From NCBI GenBank assembly GCA_052145775.1, contig JBKQNY010000195.1, positions 1-28,298 of the forward strand: DNA of 28,298 nt. Reading direction: 5' to 3'. Made by a program: the position numbers and the translations under genes. Below are positions 1-7,890 of the stretch, one piece after another. The first letter of the stretch is position 1. Each line of letters begins with the position of its first letter. The notes under the pieces were generated by a model. The model saw only the letters and a list, made by a program, of their open reading frames with translations, was not told where the DNA came from and searched no databases. Source of the DNA: CAVYPR01 sp052145775 (GTDB lineage Bacteria; Actinomycetota; Acidimicrobiia; Acidimicrobiales; RAAP-2).

Positions 1-2
1 TC

Positions 3-1940
3 GATGCGACCTGGGAGTCGGCCTTCGAGGCCGCGGTGGGGGCCGGGGTGGGCGCGGTGGTGGTCGACGGGCGGGGCGCGGCCCGCGCCGCACTGTCGCG
101 CCTGCACACCAAGGGCGCCACCGGGGCGCTCCTGGCCGCCGGGCGGTCGCCGGCGCCTTCCGCCGGCCCGCTGCCGGCGGGTGCCGAGCCGGTGCGGGCG
201 CACGTCCGGGTGCGTCGTGGGGGTCACGCGGTCGAAGGGGTGCTCGACGCCCTGCTCGGCCGGGCGGTCCGGGTGGACGGCTGGGAGGAGGCGCTCGACC
301 TGGCCCTCGACCGGCCCGACCTGGTGGTGGTAACCGCCGACGGCGACCGGTTCGCCGAGTCGGGGTGGCGGATCCGCCCCTCCACCGGCGTGGTGACCGC
401 CGCCGCGGTCGAAGAGGCGGACCGCCAGGCCGCCGAGGCCGAGCGCGCCGCCGAGCAGGCCGCGCAGCGGCTGGCCGGGGCCCGCCGGGCCGCCGAGGAG
501 ACCAGGGCCACCGTGGTGGCGGCCACCCGGGCGGTCGACCGCAACGAGTCCTCCCGCACGGCCGCCGCCTCCGAGGCCGAGCGCACCGCCGAGGAGCAGG
601 AGCGGCTGGCGTCCGAGCTCGAGGGCACCCTGCGGGCCCGCCAGGAGGCCGCGGCGGGGGTCGAAGCCGACGCCGCCTCCCTGGCCGAGTGCGAGGCCGC
701 CATCCCCGTCTTGGAGGCCGGGGTGGCGAGCGCGTCATCGCGTGAAGCCGAGGCCGACGCCGCCCGGTCGGTCCTCGACCGCGGGCGAGCCGAGTTGGCG
801 TCGCAGGTCCAGGCGCTCGAGGTCCGCTCGGCCGGACTCTCCGAGCGGGCGCGGGTGCTGGCGTCCCGCCGCTCGGAGGTGGAACGCCGCCTCGAGGGCC
901 ACGCCGACGAGCGCGAGGCGGCAGCCGCCCGGCGTCGCCGGCTCGAGGCCGAAGGCGTGGCGCTGCAGCGCCTCGAGGGCCTCGTCGAGGGCGAGCGGGT
1001 CCGTCTCGAGGGCGTGCTCGAGGCCCTGCGGGTCGACTACCGCCAGCAGGTGGAGGCGGTCCGGGCCGGTGGGGAGCGTCTGGAGGCGCTGCGCCGGGAC
1101 CGGGCGGACGCCGAGAGCCGGCTCTCGGAGGTGCGCGAGCGCACCCGAGCCCTCGACCTCGAGGCGACCGAGGTCGCCCTGCGTAGCGAGGCGCTGGCCG
1201 AGACCGTCCAGCGGGAGCTCGGGAGCGACCCGGCGGAGGCGCTCGAGGCACCGGCCCCCGAGGTGCCCGAGGGAGTGACCCCCGCCCAGCACGCCGCCCG
1301 CCTGGCCGAGCAGCTCGCCGCCCTGGGACCGGTGAACCCGCTGGCCCTCGACGAGCTGTCGGTGCTCGAGGAGCGCCACCGCGAGCTCGACGCCCAGGTG
1401 GACGACGTCCGGTCCGCCCGCCGGGAGCTCCAGGACGTCGTCCGCACCCTGGACGAGGAGATCATGCAGTCCTTCGCCGCGGCCGCCGCCGACGTGAACG
1501 AGCACTTCTCGGCCCTCGTCTCGACCCTCTTCCCGGGGGGGACCGGCCGGCTCATCCTCACCGAACCCGACGACCTCCTCAACACCGGGGTCGAGGTCGA
1601 GGTCCGCCCGGCCGGGCGCAACGTCCGACGGGTCTCGCTGCTCTCCGGCGGGGAGCGGTCGCTGGCCGCCCTGGCCTTCCTCTTCGCCGTCTTCCGGAGC
1701 CGGCCGTCCCCCTTCTACCTGATGGACGAGGTCGAGGCGGCCCTCGACGACGTCAACCTCCACCGGTTCCTGGGCCTCGTGCGCGAGTTCCGCGACGAGG
1801 CGCAGCTGATCATCGTGAGCCATCAGAAGCGCACCATGGAGACCGGCGACGCCCTCTACGGGGTGACCATGGCCCCCGGCGGCTCCTCGCAGGTCATCAG
1901 CCAGAAGGTGGCCAAGGAGCCCGAAGCGGCCGCCGGCTGA
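3..1940 (+). CDS. smc: Chromosome segregation protein SMC (3' part, 5' end outside window)
   Basis: SMC is the core ATPase of the condensin complex that compacts and resolves the chromosome, working with ScpA and ScpB. The reading frame is already open at base 3, so the N-terminal Walker A head and first coiled-coil arm lie upstream of the window. The first ~120 visible residues look like the hinge domain (VGAVVVDG, GVLDALLGRAVRVDG, DLVVVTADGDRF). A long Ala/Glu/Arg-rich coiled coil follows. The C-terminal head has the ABC signature LLSGGERSLAALAF, the Walker B/D-loop FYLMDEVEAALDD and the switch His in IIVSHQKRTME. The stop is TGA at 1938-1940. The gene is followed 41 nt later by ftsY, the usual smc-ftsY order. 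Identity is secure; only the 5' end is missing. Confidence 0.96.
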   Translation, partial: DATWESAFEAAVGAGVGAVVVDGRGAARAALSRLHTKGATGALLAAGRSPAPSAGPLPAGAEPVRAHVRVRRGGHAVEGVLDALLGRAVRVDGWEEALDLALDRPDLVVVTADGDRFAESGWRIRPSTGVVTAAAVEEADRQAAEAERAAEQAAQRLAGARRAAEETRATVVAATRAVDRNESSRTAAASEAERTAEEQERLASELEGTLRARQEAAAGVEADAASLAECEAAIPVLEAGVASASSREAEADAARSVLDRGRAELASQVQALEVRSAGLSERARVLASRRSEVERRLEGHADEREAAAARRRRLEAEGVALQRLEGLVEGERVRLEGVLEALRVDYRQQVEAVRAGGERLEALRRDRADAESRLSEVRERTRALDLEATEVALRSEALAETVQRELGSDPAEALEAPAPEVPEGVTPAQHAARLAEQLAALGPVNPLALDELSVLEERHRELDAQVDDVRSARRELQDVVRTLDEEIMQSFAAAAADVNEHFSALVSTLFPGGTGRLILTEPDDLLNTGVEVEVRPAGRNVRRVSLLSGGERSLAALAFLFAVFRSRPSPFYLMDEVEAALDDVNLHRFLGLVREFRDEAQLIIVSHQKRTMETGDALYGVTMAPGGSSQVISQKVAKEPEAAAG

Positions 1941-1966
1941 CCGGCCGGGACGTGGCGGGCGGACAG

Positions 1967-1972
1967 TAGGCT
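1967..1972 (+). promoter_or_regulatory. -10 element TAGGCT of ftsY, leaderless-type
   Basis: TAGGCT matches the actinobacterial -10 pattern TANNNT and ends 9 nt before the ftsY ATG, so transcription would begin at or next to the start codon. No Shine-Dalgarno sequence separates it from the ATG. No clear -35 hexamer is visible. Inferred from position and composition only. Confidence 0.5.
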
Positions 1973-1981
1973 CGGGCCCCC

Positions 1982-3214
1982 ATGGTCGCCCTGTGGATCG
2001 TCCTCGCCATCGTCGTCGTGGTGGTGCCGGTGACCCTCACGGTCGTCGTCAACCGCCGCAGGGGCGGGCCCCGCCCCGAGTCGCCGCCGACCCCCCCCGC
2101 CCAGAAGGCCCCGGCGGCCCCCCCGCCACCAGCCCCACAGGCAACACCAGCCCCACGGGCAACACCAGCCCCACCGGTCGCAGCGGCCACGGTGGGGGAG
2201 GCCGTCGAGGCCCCGGCGGAGGCGCCGCCCGCCACCTTCAGGGAGCGACTGGGGAAGGCCCGGGGCGTGTTCTCGGGGCTGCGGACCGCCCTCTCCCGCC
2301 CGACGGTCGAGGCCGGGACCTGGGACGAGCTCGAGGAGACGCTGCTGCGGGCGGACGTGGGCGTGGCCACCACCGGGGCCCTCCTGGCCGACCTCCGGCG
2401 CCGGGTCGACGCCGGCGAGGTGCGTGACGGCGCCGAGCTGCTCGGGGCCCTGCGCGCCGACCTGGTCGACCTCCTCGAGGTCGAGGACCGCTGGGACGGG
2501 GCCACCGACACCGAGCTGGCCGCCGGCGACGGTGCGACGCCCCCGCCCGACGCCGAGGTGGTGGCGCCGGTGGGGCGGGCGCTGCGCTTCGAGGGCCGGC
2601 CCGGGACGGTCGACGTCTGGCTCTTCGTGGGGGTGAACGGCGTGGGCAAGACCACCACGGTGGGCAAGGTGGCCCGCCAGCAGGCGTCGGCCGGGCGCTC
2701 TGTGCTCCTCGCCGCCGGCGACACCTTCCGGGCCGCGGCCGCAGAGCAGCTGGCCACCTGGGCGGAGCGGTCCGACGTGGAGATCGTGCGGGGGGCCGAG
2801 GGGGGCGACCCGAGCGCCATCGTCTTCGACGCCGTGCAGCGAGCGGCGGCACGCGGCAACGACCTGGTTCTGGCGGACACCGCGGGGCGGCTGCACACCA
2901 AGGTCAACCTGGTGGAGGAGCTGAAGAAGATCCGGCGCGTGGCCGACCGGGATCCCGGGCGGGTCACCGAGGTGCTGCTGGTCCTCGACGCCACCACCGG
3001 GCAGAACGGGCTGGTGCAGGCCCGCCAGTTCACCGAGGCGGTGGCGGTGACCGGCGTGGTGCTCACCAAGTTGGACGGGACGGCCACGGGCGGGGTGGTG
3101 GTGGCGGTCCAGCGGGAGCTGGGCCTGCCGGTCAAGCTGGTGGGGCTGGGGGAGGGGGTCGACGACCTCGTGCCCTTCGAACCGGCCACCTTCGTCGACG
3201 CCCTGCTCGGGTGA
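1982..3214 (+). CDS. ftsY: Signal recognition particle receptor FtsY
   Basis: FtsY is the membrane-associated SRP receptor GTPase that docks ribosome-nascent chain-SRP complexes at the Sec translocon. The 410-residue product begins with a hydrophobic segment (residues ~3-24) followed by RRR, the membrane anchor typical of actinobacterial FtsY. A Pro/Ala-rich linker (~30-80), an N domain and the G domain follow. The G domain shows Walker A GVNGVGKTTT (~217), DTFRAAAAEQL, DTAGRLHTK, TKLDGTATGG and the closing GLGEGVDDLVPF. The ATG at 1982 is chosen because it precedes the anchor and lies just after a -10-like hexamer. The linker contains an 18-nt DNA repeat (separate entry). ffh follows 24 nt downstream, so both SRP GTPases are side by side. 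Confidence 0.96.
   Translation: MVALWIVLAIVVVVVPVTLTVVVNRRRGGPRPESPPTPPAQKAPAAPPPPAPQATPAPRATPAPPVAAATVGEAVEAPAEAPPATFRERLGKARGVFSGLRTALSRPTVEAGTWDELEETLLRADVGVATTGALLADLRRRVDAGEVRDGAELLGALRADLVDLLEVEDRWDGATDTELAAGDGATPPPDAEVVAPVGRALRFEGRPGTVDVWLFVGVNGVGKTTTVGKVARQQASAGRSVLLAAGDTFRAAAAEQLATWAERSDVEIVRGAEGGDPSAIVFDAVQRAAARGNDLVLADTAGRLHTKVNLVEELKKIRRVADRDPGRVTEVLLVLDATTGQNGLVQARQFTEAVAVTGVVLTKLDGTATGGVVVAVQRELGLPVKLVGLGEGVDDLVPFEPATFVDALLG
2128..2177 (+). repeat. 18-nt tandem repeat, ~2.8 copies, in ftsY linker
   Basis: Units at 2128-2145 and 2146-2163 differ by one base, and a partial unit covers 2164-2177. They encode the Pro/Ala/Thr-rich linker (repeats of ATPAP) between the membrane anchor and the N domain. 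The length is a multiple of three, so copy-number changes would keep the frame. Confidence 0.85.
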
Positions 3215-3222
3215 GCCTCCGG

Positions 3223-3228
3223 TAGCCT
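3223..3228 (+). promoter_or_regulatory. -10 element TAGCCT of ffh, leaderless-type
   Basis: TAGCCT fits TANNNT and ends 10 nt before the ffh ATG, in the 24-nt gap after ftsY. There is no purine-rich ribosome binding site in this gap. Transcription would start close to the ATG. Confidence 0.45.
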
Positions 3229-3238
3229 GGCCCTCCCC

Positions 3239-4789
3239 ATGTTCGACGCCCTGTCCGACCGCCTCGAGCGGATCGCCGGCCGCCTGAGGAGCCGTGGCCG
3301 GCTCACCGACGCCGACCTCGACGAGGCCCTCTCCGAGATCCGCACGGCGCTGCTCGAGGCCGACGTCGAGCTGGGCGTGGTCCGCAGCTTCACCGACGCC
3401 GTGCGGGCGCGCTGCAGCGGCGCCGACCTCTCCAAGAGCCTGACCCCCGGACAGCAGGTCATCAAGGCCGTGCACGAGGAGCTCGTGCGCATCCTGGGGG
3501 GTGAGACCCTCAAACTCACCTACGCCTCGAGGCCGCCGACGGTGGTGCTCCTGGCCGGCCTGCAGGGCTCGGGGAAGACCACCACGTCGGCCAAGCTCGC
3601 CCGCTGGTGGAAGCAGCAGGGCCGCAACCCGCTGCTCGTGGGGGCCGACCTCCAGCGACCCGCCGCCGTCGAGCAGCTGCGGGTCCTCGGAGCCCAGATC
3701 GGGGTGACCGTCTTCAGCGAGCCGACCGACCCGGTCGCCGTGGCCCGGGCAGGGGTGGAGGAGGCCCGCCGCCTCGGTCGCGACGTCTGCATCGTCGACA
3801 CCGCCGGCCGCCTCGCCATCGACGAGGAGCTGATGGACGAGGTCCGCCGGGTCTCGGCGGCCGTCGAACCCCACTACACGCTGCTGGTGATCGACGCCAT
3901 GACCGGCCAGGACGCGGTGGCCACGGCCGGCGCCTTCCACCAGACCCTGGCTCTCGACGGGGTCATCCTCACCAAGCTGGACGGCGACGCCCGGGGTGGG
4001 GCGGCGCTGTCGGTCAAAGAGGTGGTGGGCCGGCCCATCGCCTTCGCTTCCACCGGGGAGAAGCTGGACGACTTCGACCTCTTCCACCCCGACCGCATGG
4101 CCGACCGCATCCTGGGGATGGGCGACGTGCTCAGCCTGATCGAGCAGGCCGAGCGGACGATGGACCGCGAGACCGTCGAGCGGTCGGCGTCCCGGCTGAT
4201 GGAGGGCCGGTTCACCCTGGAGGACTTCCTCGAGCAGCTCCAGCAGGTGCGCAAGATGGGCTCGCTGGGGGGGATCATGAAGCTCCTGCCCGGCATGTCC
4301 AAGGAGATGCGCCAGGCGGCCGACCAGGTCGACGACGGCGAGATCTCCAAGGTCGAGGCGATCGTCCGGTCGATGACCCTCAAGGAGCGGGTCGACCCCG
4401 CCATCGTCGACGGCTCGCGGCGGGTGCGGATCGCCCGAGGCAGCGGCACCTCCACCCAGGACGTGAACCACCTGCTCAAGCAGTTCCGCGAGATGCAGAA
4501 GATGATGAGGGGGATGGCCAGCGGGGCGGGGATGCCCGGCATGCCGCAGATGGGGGGCGGGAAACTGGGCGGGCTGCTGGGCGCCCGCCGTCAGATGGAG
4601 GCCCTGCGCTCGCTCCAGGAGGAGGGGGGCGACAACGGCCTGTCCGCCCTCTTCGGTGAGGCGGCCGCCGGCCCACCGGCCGCCCTGGGTGGCGGGTCCA
4701 GGCCCCCGGCGACCCCCGTCAAGGGGTCCCGGGGCGGGGGCAAGAAGAAGAAGAAGGGTGGGCGGGTGACCCCGCCCAAGGGCCGTTGA
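3239..4789 (+). CDS. ffh: Signal recognition particle protein Ffh (SRP54)
   Basis: Ffh binds 4.5S RNA and signal sequences and delivers nascent membrane and secreted proteins to FtsY. The 516-residue product has an N domain (residues 1-~95), a G domain with Walker A GLQGSGKTTT (~107), DTAGRLAIDEEL and TKLDGDARGGAAL, and a methionine-rich M domain (~300-440) that includes MGSLGGIMKLLPGM and FREMQKMMRGM. The C-terminal tail is Gly/Ala-rich and ends in a run of five lysines, encoded by (AAG)n, then PPKGR; it may help bind RNA. The ATG at 3239 starts a typical N domain. The 4.5S RNA gene was not found in the window. Confidence 0.97.
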   Translation: MFDALSDRLERIAGRLRSRGRLTDADLDEALSEIRTALLEADVELGVVRSFTDAVRARCSGADLSKSLTPGQQVIKAVHEELVRILGGETLKLTYASRPPTVVLLAGLQGSGKTTTSAKLARWWKQQGRNPLLVGADLQRPAAVEQLRVLGAQIGVTVFSEPTDPVAVARAGVEEARRLGRDVCIVDTAGRLAIDEELMDEVRRVSAAVEPHYTLLVIDAMTGQDAVATAGAFHQTLALDGVILTKLDGDARGGAALSVKEVVGRPIAFASTGEKLDDFDLFHPDRMADRILGMGDVLSLIEQAERTMDRETVERSASRLMEGRFTLEDFLEQLQQVRKMGSLGGIMKLLPGMSKEMRQAADQVDDGEISKVEAIVRSMTLKERVDPAIVDGSRRVRIARGSGTSTQDVNHLLKQFREMQKMMRGMASGAGMPGMPQMGGGKLGGLLGARRQMEALRSLQEEGGDNGLSALFGEAAAGPPAALGGGSRPPATPVKGSRGGGKKKKKGGRVTPPKGR

Positions 4790-4802
4790 CCCCGCCCTTG
4801 GG
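4775..4802 (+). terminator. Possible hairpin at the ffh stop codon
   Basis: CCCAAGGGC (4775-4783) and GCCCTTGGG (4794-4802) form a perfect 9-bp stem with a 10-nt loop that contains the TGA stop. A second small G/C stem follows at 4801-4817. There is no T-tract. It could attenuate transcription between ffh and the rpsP operon. The 112-nt gap to rpsP also holds TGCGAGAAT at 4843-4851, a weak -10 candidate. Confidence 0.4.
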
Positions 4803-4901
4803 GGGCCCCGTGCCCCCGAGTGGACGCGGGGCGCCGCGGACCTGCGAGAATGTCCGGGCCGCCATGGACGCGGCACGTCGATCGATGGAGGGACCAGGTT
4901 C

Positions 4902-5372
4902 GTGGCAGTGAAGCTCCGCCTCGTGCGGATGGGAAAGAAGAAGCAGCCGACCTACCGGCTGGTGGCGGCCGACAGCCGCTCGCCCCGTGACGGCCGGTTC
5001 CTCGAGATCGTGGGCACCTACGCCCCCCGGGGCAAGTCGACCACCGAGCGCGACACGGTGCTTCTGATCGACAACGCCAAGGCGGTCAAGTGGCTGAGCC
5101 AGGGGGCGCAGCCGACCGAGCGGGTGGAGCGGTTGCTGAGGGCCTCGGGAGCCTGGGACGAGTTCACCTCCCCCGGCTCCGGGCCACCGGCCGCGGCGGC
5201 CCCTGCGGCCGCTCCGGCGCAGGCCGCGCCCGAGGCCCAGGCCGAGGCTCCGCCCGAGGCCCAGGCCGCGCCCGCCGACACGGCGGAGGTCGAAGACGCC
5301 CCGGCCGAGGCCGCCGCCAACTCCGCGGGACCCGACGGCGACGCCGACGGGACCGCCGGCGGGGAGGCGTGA
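4902..5372 (+). CDS. rpsP: 30S ribosomal protein S16
   Basis: S16 is a 16S rRNA-binding protein needed for assembly of the 30S 5' domain. The first ~80 residues are the S16 core (VKLRLVRMGKKKQPTYRL, DSRSPRDGRFLEIVGTY, DTVLLIDNAKAVKWLSQGAQPTE). Residues ~85-156 form an Ala/Pro/Glu-rich acidic tail, so the protein is about twice the minimal S16 length. Similar tails occur in actinobacterial S16. The start is GTG 4902, supported by GGAGGG at 4887-4892 with 9-nt spacing. The stop overlaps the next gene's ATG by one base (TGATG), indicating translational coupling in the rpsP-khpA-rimM-trmD-rplS operon. Confidence 0.96.
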   Translation: MAVKLRLVRMGKKKQPTYRLVAADSRSPRDGRFLEIVGTYAPRGKSTTERDTVLLIDNAKAVKWLSQGAQPTERVERLLRASGAWDEFTSPGSGPPAAAAPAAAPAQAAPEAQAEAPPEAQAAPADTAEVEDAPAEAAANSAGPDGDADGTAGGEA

Positions 5373-5779
5373 TGGCCCCCGACGAGGAGTACGAGGCCGG
5401 CGACGTCAACACGGTGGACGGCTTCGACGAGGGTGACGACGCCGTCGAGTACGAGGACGGCGACGTCAACACGGTGGCCGAGGGCGACCTCGACGACGAG
5501 GCGGAGGAGGAGGCCGGTGCTGGGAACCGGGCCGCCGACGACCTGGCCACCGGCGTGCTGACGTACATCGCCCGGTCCCTGGTGGAGGAGCCCGACGCGG
5601 TGGTCGTCAACACCTCCGAGCGCCATGGCAGCGTCCGCCTCCAGCTGCACGTCGGCCCCGAGGACATGGGCCGTGTCATCGGCCGGCGCGGCCGGACGGC
5701 CCAGGCCATCCGGACCCTGGTGGGCGTGGCCGGGGCCCGCGAAGGGGTCCAGACCAGCGTCGACATCGTCGACGACTGA
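5372..5779 (+). CDS. khpA: KH-domain RNA-binding protein KhpA-like, with acidic N-terminal extension
   Basis: KhpA-type proteins are small single-KH-domain RNA binders encoded between rpsP and rimM in many Gram-positives. Here residues ~57-135 form the KH domain (YIARSLVEEPDAVVV, DMGRVIGRRGRTAQAIRTLV) with an intact GxxG loop (GRRG). The usual protein is ~75-80 residues; this one has 135 because of a strongly acidic extension of ~55 residues containing two copies of a ~20-residue unit (both with GDVNTV). The ATG at 5372 overlaps the rpsP stop. A longer in-frame reading exists upstream but would lie wholly inside rpsP, so the coupled ATG is preferred. The KH assignment is firm; the extension's role is unknown. 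Confidence 0.88.
   Translation: MAPDEEYEAGDVNTVDGFDEGDDAVEYEDGDVNTVAEGDLDDEAEEEAGAGNRAADDLATGVLTYIARSLVEEPDAVVVNTSERHGSVRLQLHVGPEDMGRVIGRRGRTAQAIRTLVGVAGAREGVQTSVDIVDD
5381..5500 (+). repeat. Two-copy 60-bp in-frame repeat in khpA
   Basis: Positions 5381-5440 and 5441-5500 are diverged copies of a 60-bp unit. The best-conserved part, 5387-5417 versus 5447-5477, differs at one base in 31. It encodes the acidic pair with EYEAGDVNTV and EYEDGDVNTV. Confidence 0.8.
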
Positions 5780-5789
5780 CCCCGGCCGG

Positions 5790-6272
5790 TTGGAACCCGG
5801 CGCCGCTGGACCGCTGCTCGACGTGGGCCTGGTCGTGAAGCCCCACGGCCTCCTCGGCGAGGTCGTCGTGGAGCGCTGGAGCGACCTGGAGGACCGCTTT
5901 GCCCCGGGCTCGGTCCTCGACACCGACCAGGGCGCCCTCGTGGTGCGGGCCAGCCGTCCCCACCAGGGCCGCCACCTCGTCCACTTTGAGGGGGTGGTCG
6001 ACCGCAACGGGGCCGAGGCGCTGCGCGGCGTGGTGCTGCGGGCCCACGCCGTCGAGGTCCCCGGGGCCCTGTGGGTGCACGAGCTGGTCGGGGCCGAGGT
6101 GGTCACCGCCGACGGGCGGGAGCTCGGGAGGGTGGCTGCCGTCGAGGCCAACCCGGCCAGCGACCTGCTGGTGCTGGACAACGGCCAGCTGGTGCCGCTC
6201 CGCTTCGTGACCTCCCACACCCCGGGCGTCCGGGTGACCGTCGAGGTCCCCGACGGGTTGATCGAGGGGTAG
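5790..6272 (+). CDS. rimM: Ribosome maturation factor RimM
   Basis: RimM assists 30S maturation near the 16S rRNA head and binds S19. The 160-residue product has the N-terminal RimM motif LDVGLVVKPHGLLGEV and the C-terminal PRC-barrel (ALWVHELVGAEVVTADGRELGRV, SDLLVLDNGQLVPLRFV). No ATG fits the start. TTG 5790 lies 10 nt after the khpA stop and leaves a normal N-terminus; GTG 5823 is in frame but would clip the first strand. It is the third gene of the rpsP operon, and trmD follows after 8 nt. RimM and TrmD are neighbours across most bacteria, which supports the call. The start codon is the only real uncertainty. Confidence 0.92.
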   Translation: MEPGAAGPLLDVGLVVKPHGLLGEVVVERWSDLEDRFAPGSVLDTDQGALVVRASRPHQGRHLVHFEGVVDRNGAEALRGVVLRAHAVEVPGALWVHELVGAEVVTADGRELGRVAAVEANPASDLLVLDNGQLVPLRFVTSHTPGVRVTVEVPDGLIEG

Positions 6273-6280
6273 GGACGCGG

Positions 6281-7072
6281 GTGCGGATCGACGTCTTCAC
6301 CATCTTCCCCGAGGTCGTCGAGTCCTACTGCTCGGCCGCCATCTTGGGTCGGGCCCGGGCGCAGGGCGCCCTCGACCTGCGGGTCCGGGACCTGCGCTCG
6401 GCGGCCCGGGACCCGCGGCGGTCGGTCGACGACGCCCCGTTCGGCGGGGGGGCGGGCATGGTGCTCATGGCCGAGCCGCTCTTCGGCGCGGTGGAGGCGG
6501 TCGAGGCCTCCGAGGGACTTCCCCGGCCGCTCCTGCTCCTCGCCCCCGGCGGCCGCCGGTTCGACCAGGCGGCCGCACGCCAGCTGGCCGGCCCGGGCGG
6601 GGGGTTCTCCCTCCTGTGCGGGCGCTACGAGGGTGTCGACCAGCGGGTCTCGGACCACCTGGTGGACGGGGAGCTGTCGGTGGGCGACGTGGTCCTGGCC
6701 GGCGGGGAGGCGGCCGCCCTGGTGGTGGTCGAGGCCGTCGCCCGACTCCTGCCCGGGGCCCTGGGCAACGAGTCCTCGGCCGAGGAGGAGAGCTTCAGCG
6801 ACGGCCTGCTCGAGTACCCGCAGTACACGAGGCCGGCGGTGTTCCGGGGCTGGGCCGTGCCCGAGGTCCTGCGCTCGGGGGACCACGGCCGGGTGGGCCG
6901 CTGGCGGCGCACCGAATCCCTGCGGCGGACCCTCGAGCGTCGGCCCGACCTGATCGAGGCCCGGGGGGGGCTCAGCCAGGAGGAGATCGCCCTGCTGGAG
7001 GAGGCCGGCGAGGTGCGCCTGCTGGCCGAGCACGGCTACGATGGCGGGTCCGGCCACCCCCCTCAAGCCTGA
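6281..7072 (+). CDS. trmD: tRNA (guanine-N1-)-methyltransferase TrmD
   Basis: TrmD methylates G37 of tRNAs that read CNN, UGG-type and related codons, using S-adenosylmethionine, and so prevents +1 frameshifting. The 263-residue product starts at GTG 6281 (RIDVFTIFPEVVE). It carries the SPOUT-fold motifs DDAPFGGGAGMV, LLLAPGGRRFDQ, LLCGRYEGVDQRV, the trefoil-knot region ELSVGDVVLAGGEAAAL and the C-terminal LEYPQYTRPAVFRGW. An in-frame extension upstream would overlap rimM and is rejected. It sits between rimM and rplS in the standard operon order. Confidence 0.96.
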   Translation: MRIDVFTIFPEVVESYCSAAILGRARAQGALDLRVRDLRSAARDPRRSVDDAPFGGGAGMVLMAEPLFGAVEAVEASEGLPRPLLLLAPGGRRFDQAAARQLAGPGGGFSLLCGRYEGVDQRVSDHLVDGELSVGDVVLAGGEAAALVVVEAVARLLPGALGNESSAEEESFSDGLLEYPQYTRPAVFRGWAVPEVLRSGDHGRVGRWRRTESLRRTLERRPDLIEARGGLSQEEIALLEEAGEVRLLAEHGYDGGSGHPPQA

Positions 7073-7084
7073 AGGACGCGCCCC

Positions 7085-7438
7085 ATGCACCCCACCGAGA
7101 TCATCGACCGCGACAGCCTGCGCGACGACGTACCCGAGTTCCGGCCCGGGGACACCGTCAAGGTGCACGTCCGGGTCGTCGAGGGCAGCCGGGAGCGGGT
7201 GCAGGTCTTCCAGGGGGCGGTCATCCGCCGCCAGGGGGTCGGGGTCCGCGAGACCTTCACCGTGCGCAAGGTGAGCTTCGGCGTGGGGGTGGAGCGGACC
7301 TTCCCGGTCCACTCGCCGACCATCGCCAAGCTGGAGGTGGACACCTACGGGGACGTCCGCCGGGCCAAGCTCTACTACCTGCGGGAGCGCTCGGGGAAGG
7401 CGGCCAAGATTAAGGAGAAGCGGGCGAGCCGCCCGTGA
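7085..7438 (+). CDS. rplS: 50S ribosomal protein L19
   Basis: L19 lies at the 30S-50S interface of the large subunit. The 117-residue product is full length and shows DVPEFRPGDTVKVHVRVVEG, RVQVFQGAVIRRQG and SPTIAKLEVDTYGDVRRAKLYYLRERSGKAAKIKEKR. The start is ATG 7085 with AAGGA at 7072-7076, 8 nt upstream and overlapping the trmD stop. It is the last gene of the translation operon. In many actinobacteria lepB and rnhB follow; here the next gene is the DUF2469 gene directly. Confidence 0.97.
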   Translation: MHPTEIIDRDSLRDDVPEFRPGDTVKVHVRVVEGSRERVQVFQGAVIRRQGVGVRETFTVRKVSFGVGVERTFPVHSPTIAKLEVDTYGDVRRAKLYYLRERSGKAAKIKEKRASRP

Positions 7439-7480
7439 CGGTCGCCACCAGGTGAGTCCGGCCGTGAGCCCTGTCCGGCG

Positions 7481-7774
7481 ATGAGCGAGGAAGAGCTCGA
7501 GCGCTACGAGGCGGAGATCGAGCTGGCCCTGGTGCAGGAGTACCGGGCGGTGCTCCCCATGTTCGCCTACGTGGTCGAGACCGAGCGCCGCTTCTACCTC
7601 GCCAACGAGGTCTCCCTCGTCGTGCGCTCCGACACCGCGCCGGCCTGCGTCGAGGTCGAGCTGTCCGACGCCTGGGTGTGGGACATGTACCGCCCCGCCC
7701 GGTTCGTGCCCTCGGTGCGGGTGGTGACCTTCCGGGACGTGAACGTCGAGCGCCTCCCCGAAAAGGAGCTCTGA
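7481..7774 (+). CDS. DUF2469 family protein (Rv2901c-like)
   Basis: This 97-residue acidic protein matches the actinobacterial DUF2469 family in its characteristic strings: the N-terminal EEELERYEAEIELALVQEY, VVETERRFYLANEV and DAWVWDMYRPARFVPSVRVVTF. Mycobacterium tuberculosis Rv2901c belongs to this family and lies just beyond rplS-lepB-rnhB. The function is not established. The ATG at 7481 has no strong ribosome binding site, and the 42-nt gap after rplS suggests co-transcription with the operon. No signal peptide or membrane segment is seen. Family membership is confident; no activity should be assumed. Confidence 0.9.
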   Translation: MSEEELERYEAEIELALVQEYRAVLPMFAYVVETERRFYLANEVSLVVRSDTAPACVEVELSDAWVWDMYRPARFVPSVRVVTFRDVNVERLPEKEL

Positions 7775-7814
7775 GCCCGCCCGCTCCGGTTCCGGGATCC
7801 GGGCAGGCGACCCC

Positions 7815-7833
7815 GGCCGCGCCGCGCGCGGTC
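7815..7833 (+). terminator. Possible GC hairpin after the DUF2469 gene
   Basis: An 8-bp stem including one G-T pair (7815-7822 with 7826-7833, 3-nt loop) lies 40 nt after the stop. There is no T-tract. It would separate the translation operon from the secreted-protein gene. The 153-nt gap otherwise contains the next gene's promoter and a 5-bp GTGGC/GCCAC hairpin at 7898-7910. Confidence 0.35.
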
Positions 7834-7890
7834 GTCTCGAGCTGTGCCCCGGCCCCGAAGGCGATCCCCGCACCTCGCGCTCGGCAGGGT

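Noticed and set aside
1856..4876. 1006-codon open frame on the minus strand
   Set aside because: It lies antisense to ftsY and ffh, has His/Gly/Arg/Pro-rich composition with no recognisable motif, and exists because GC-rich codons rarely make stops.
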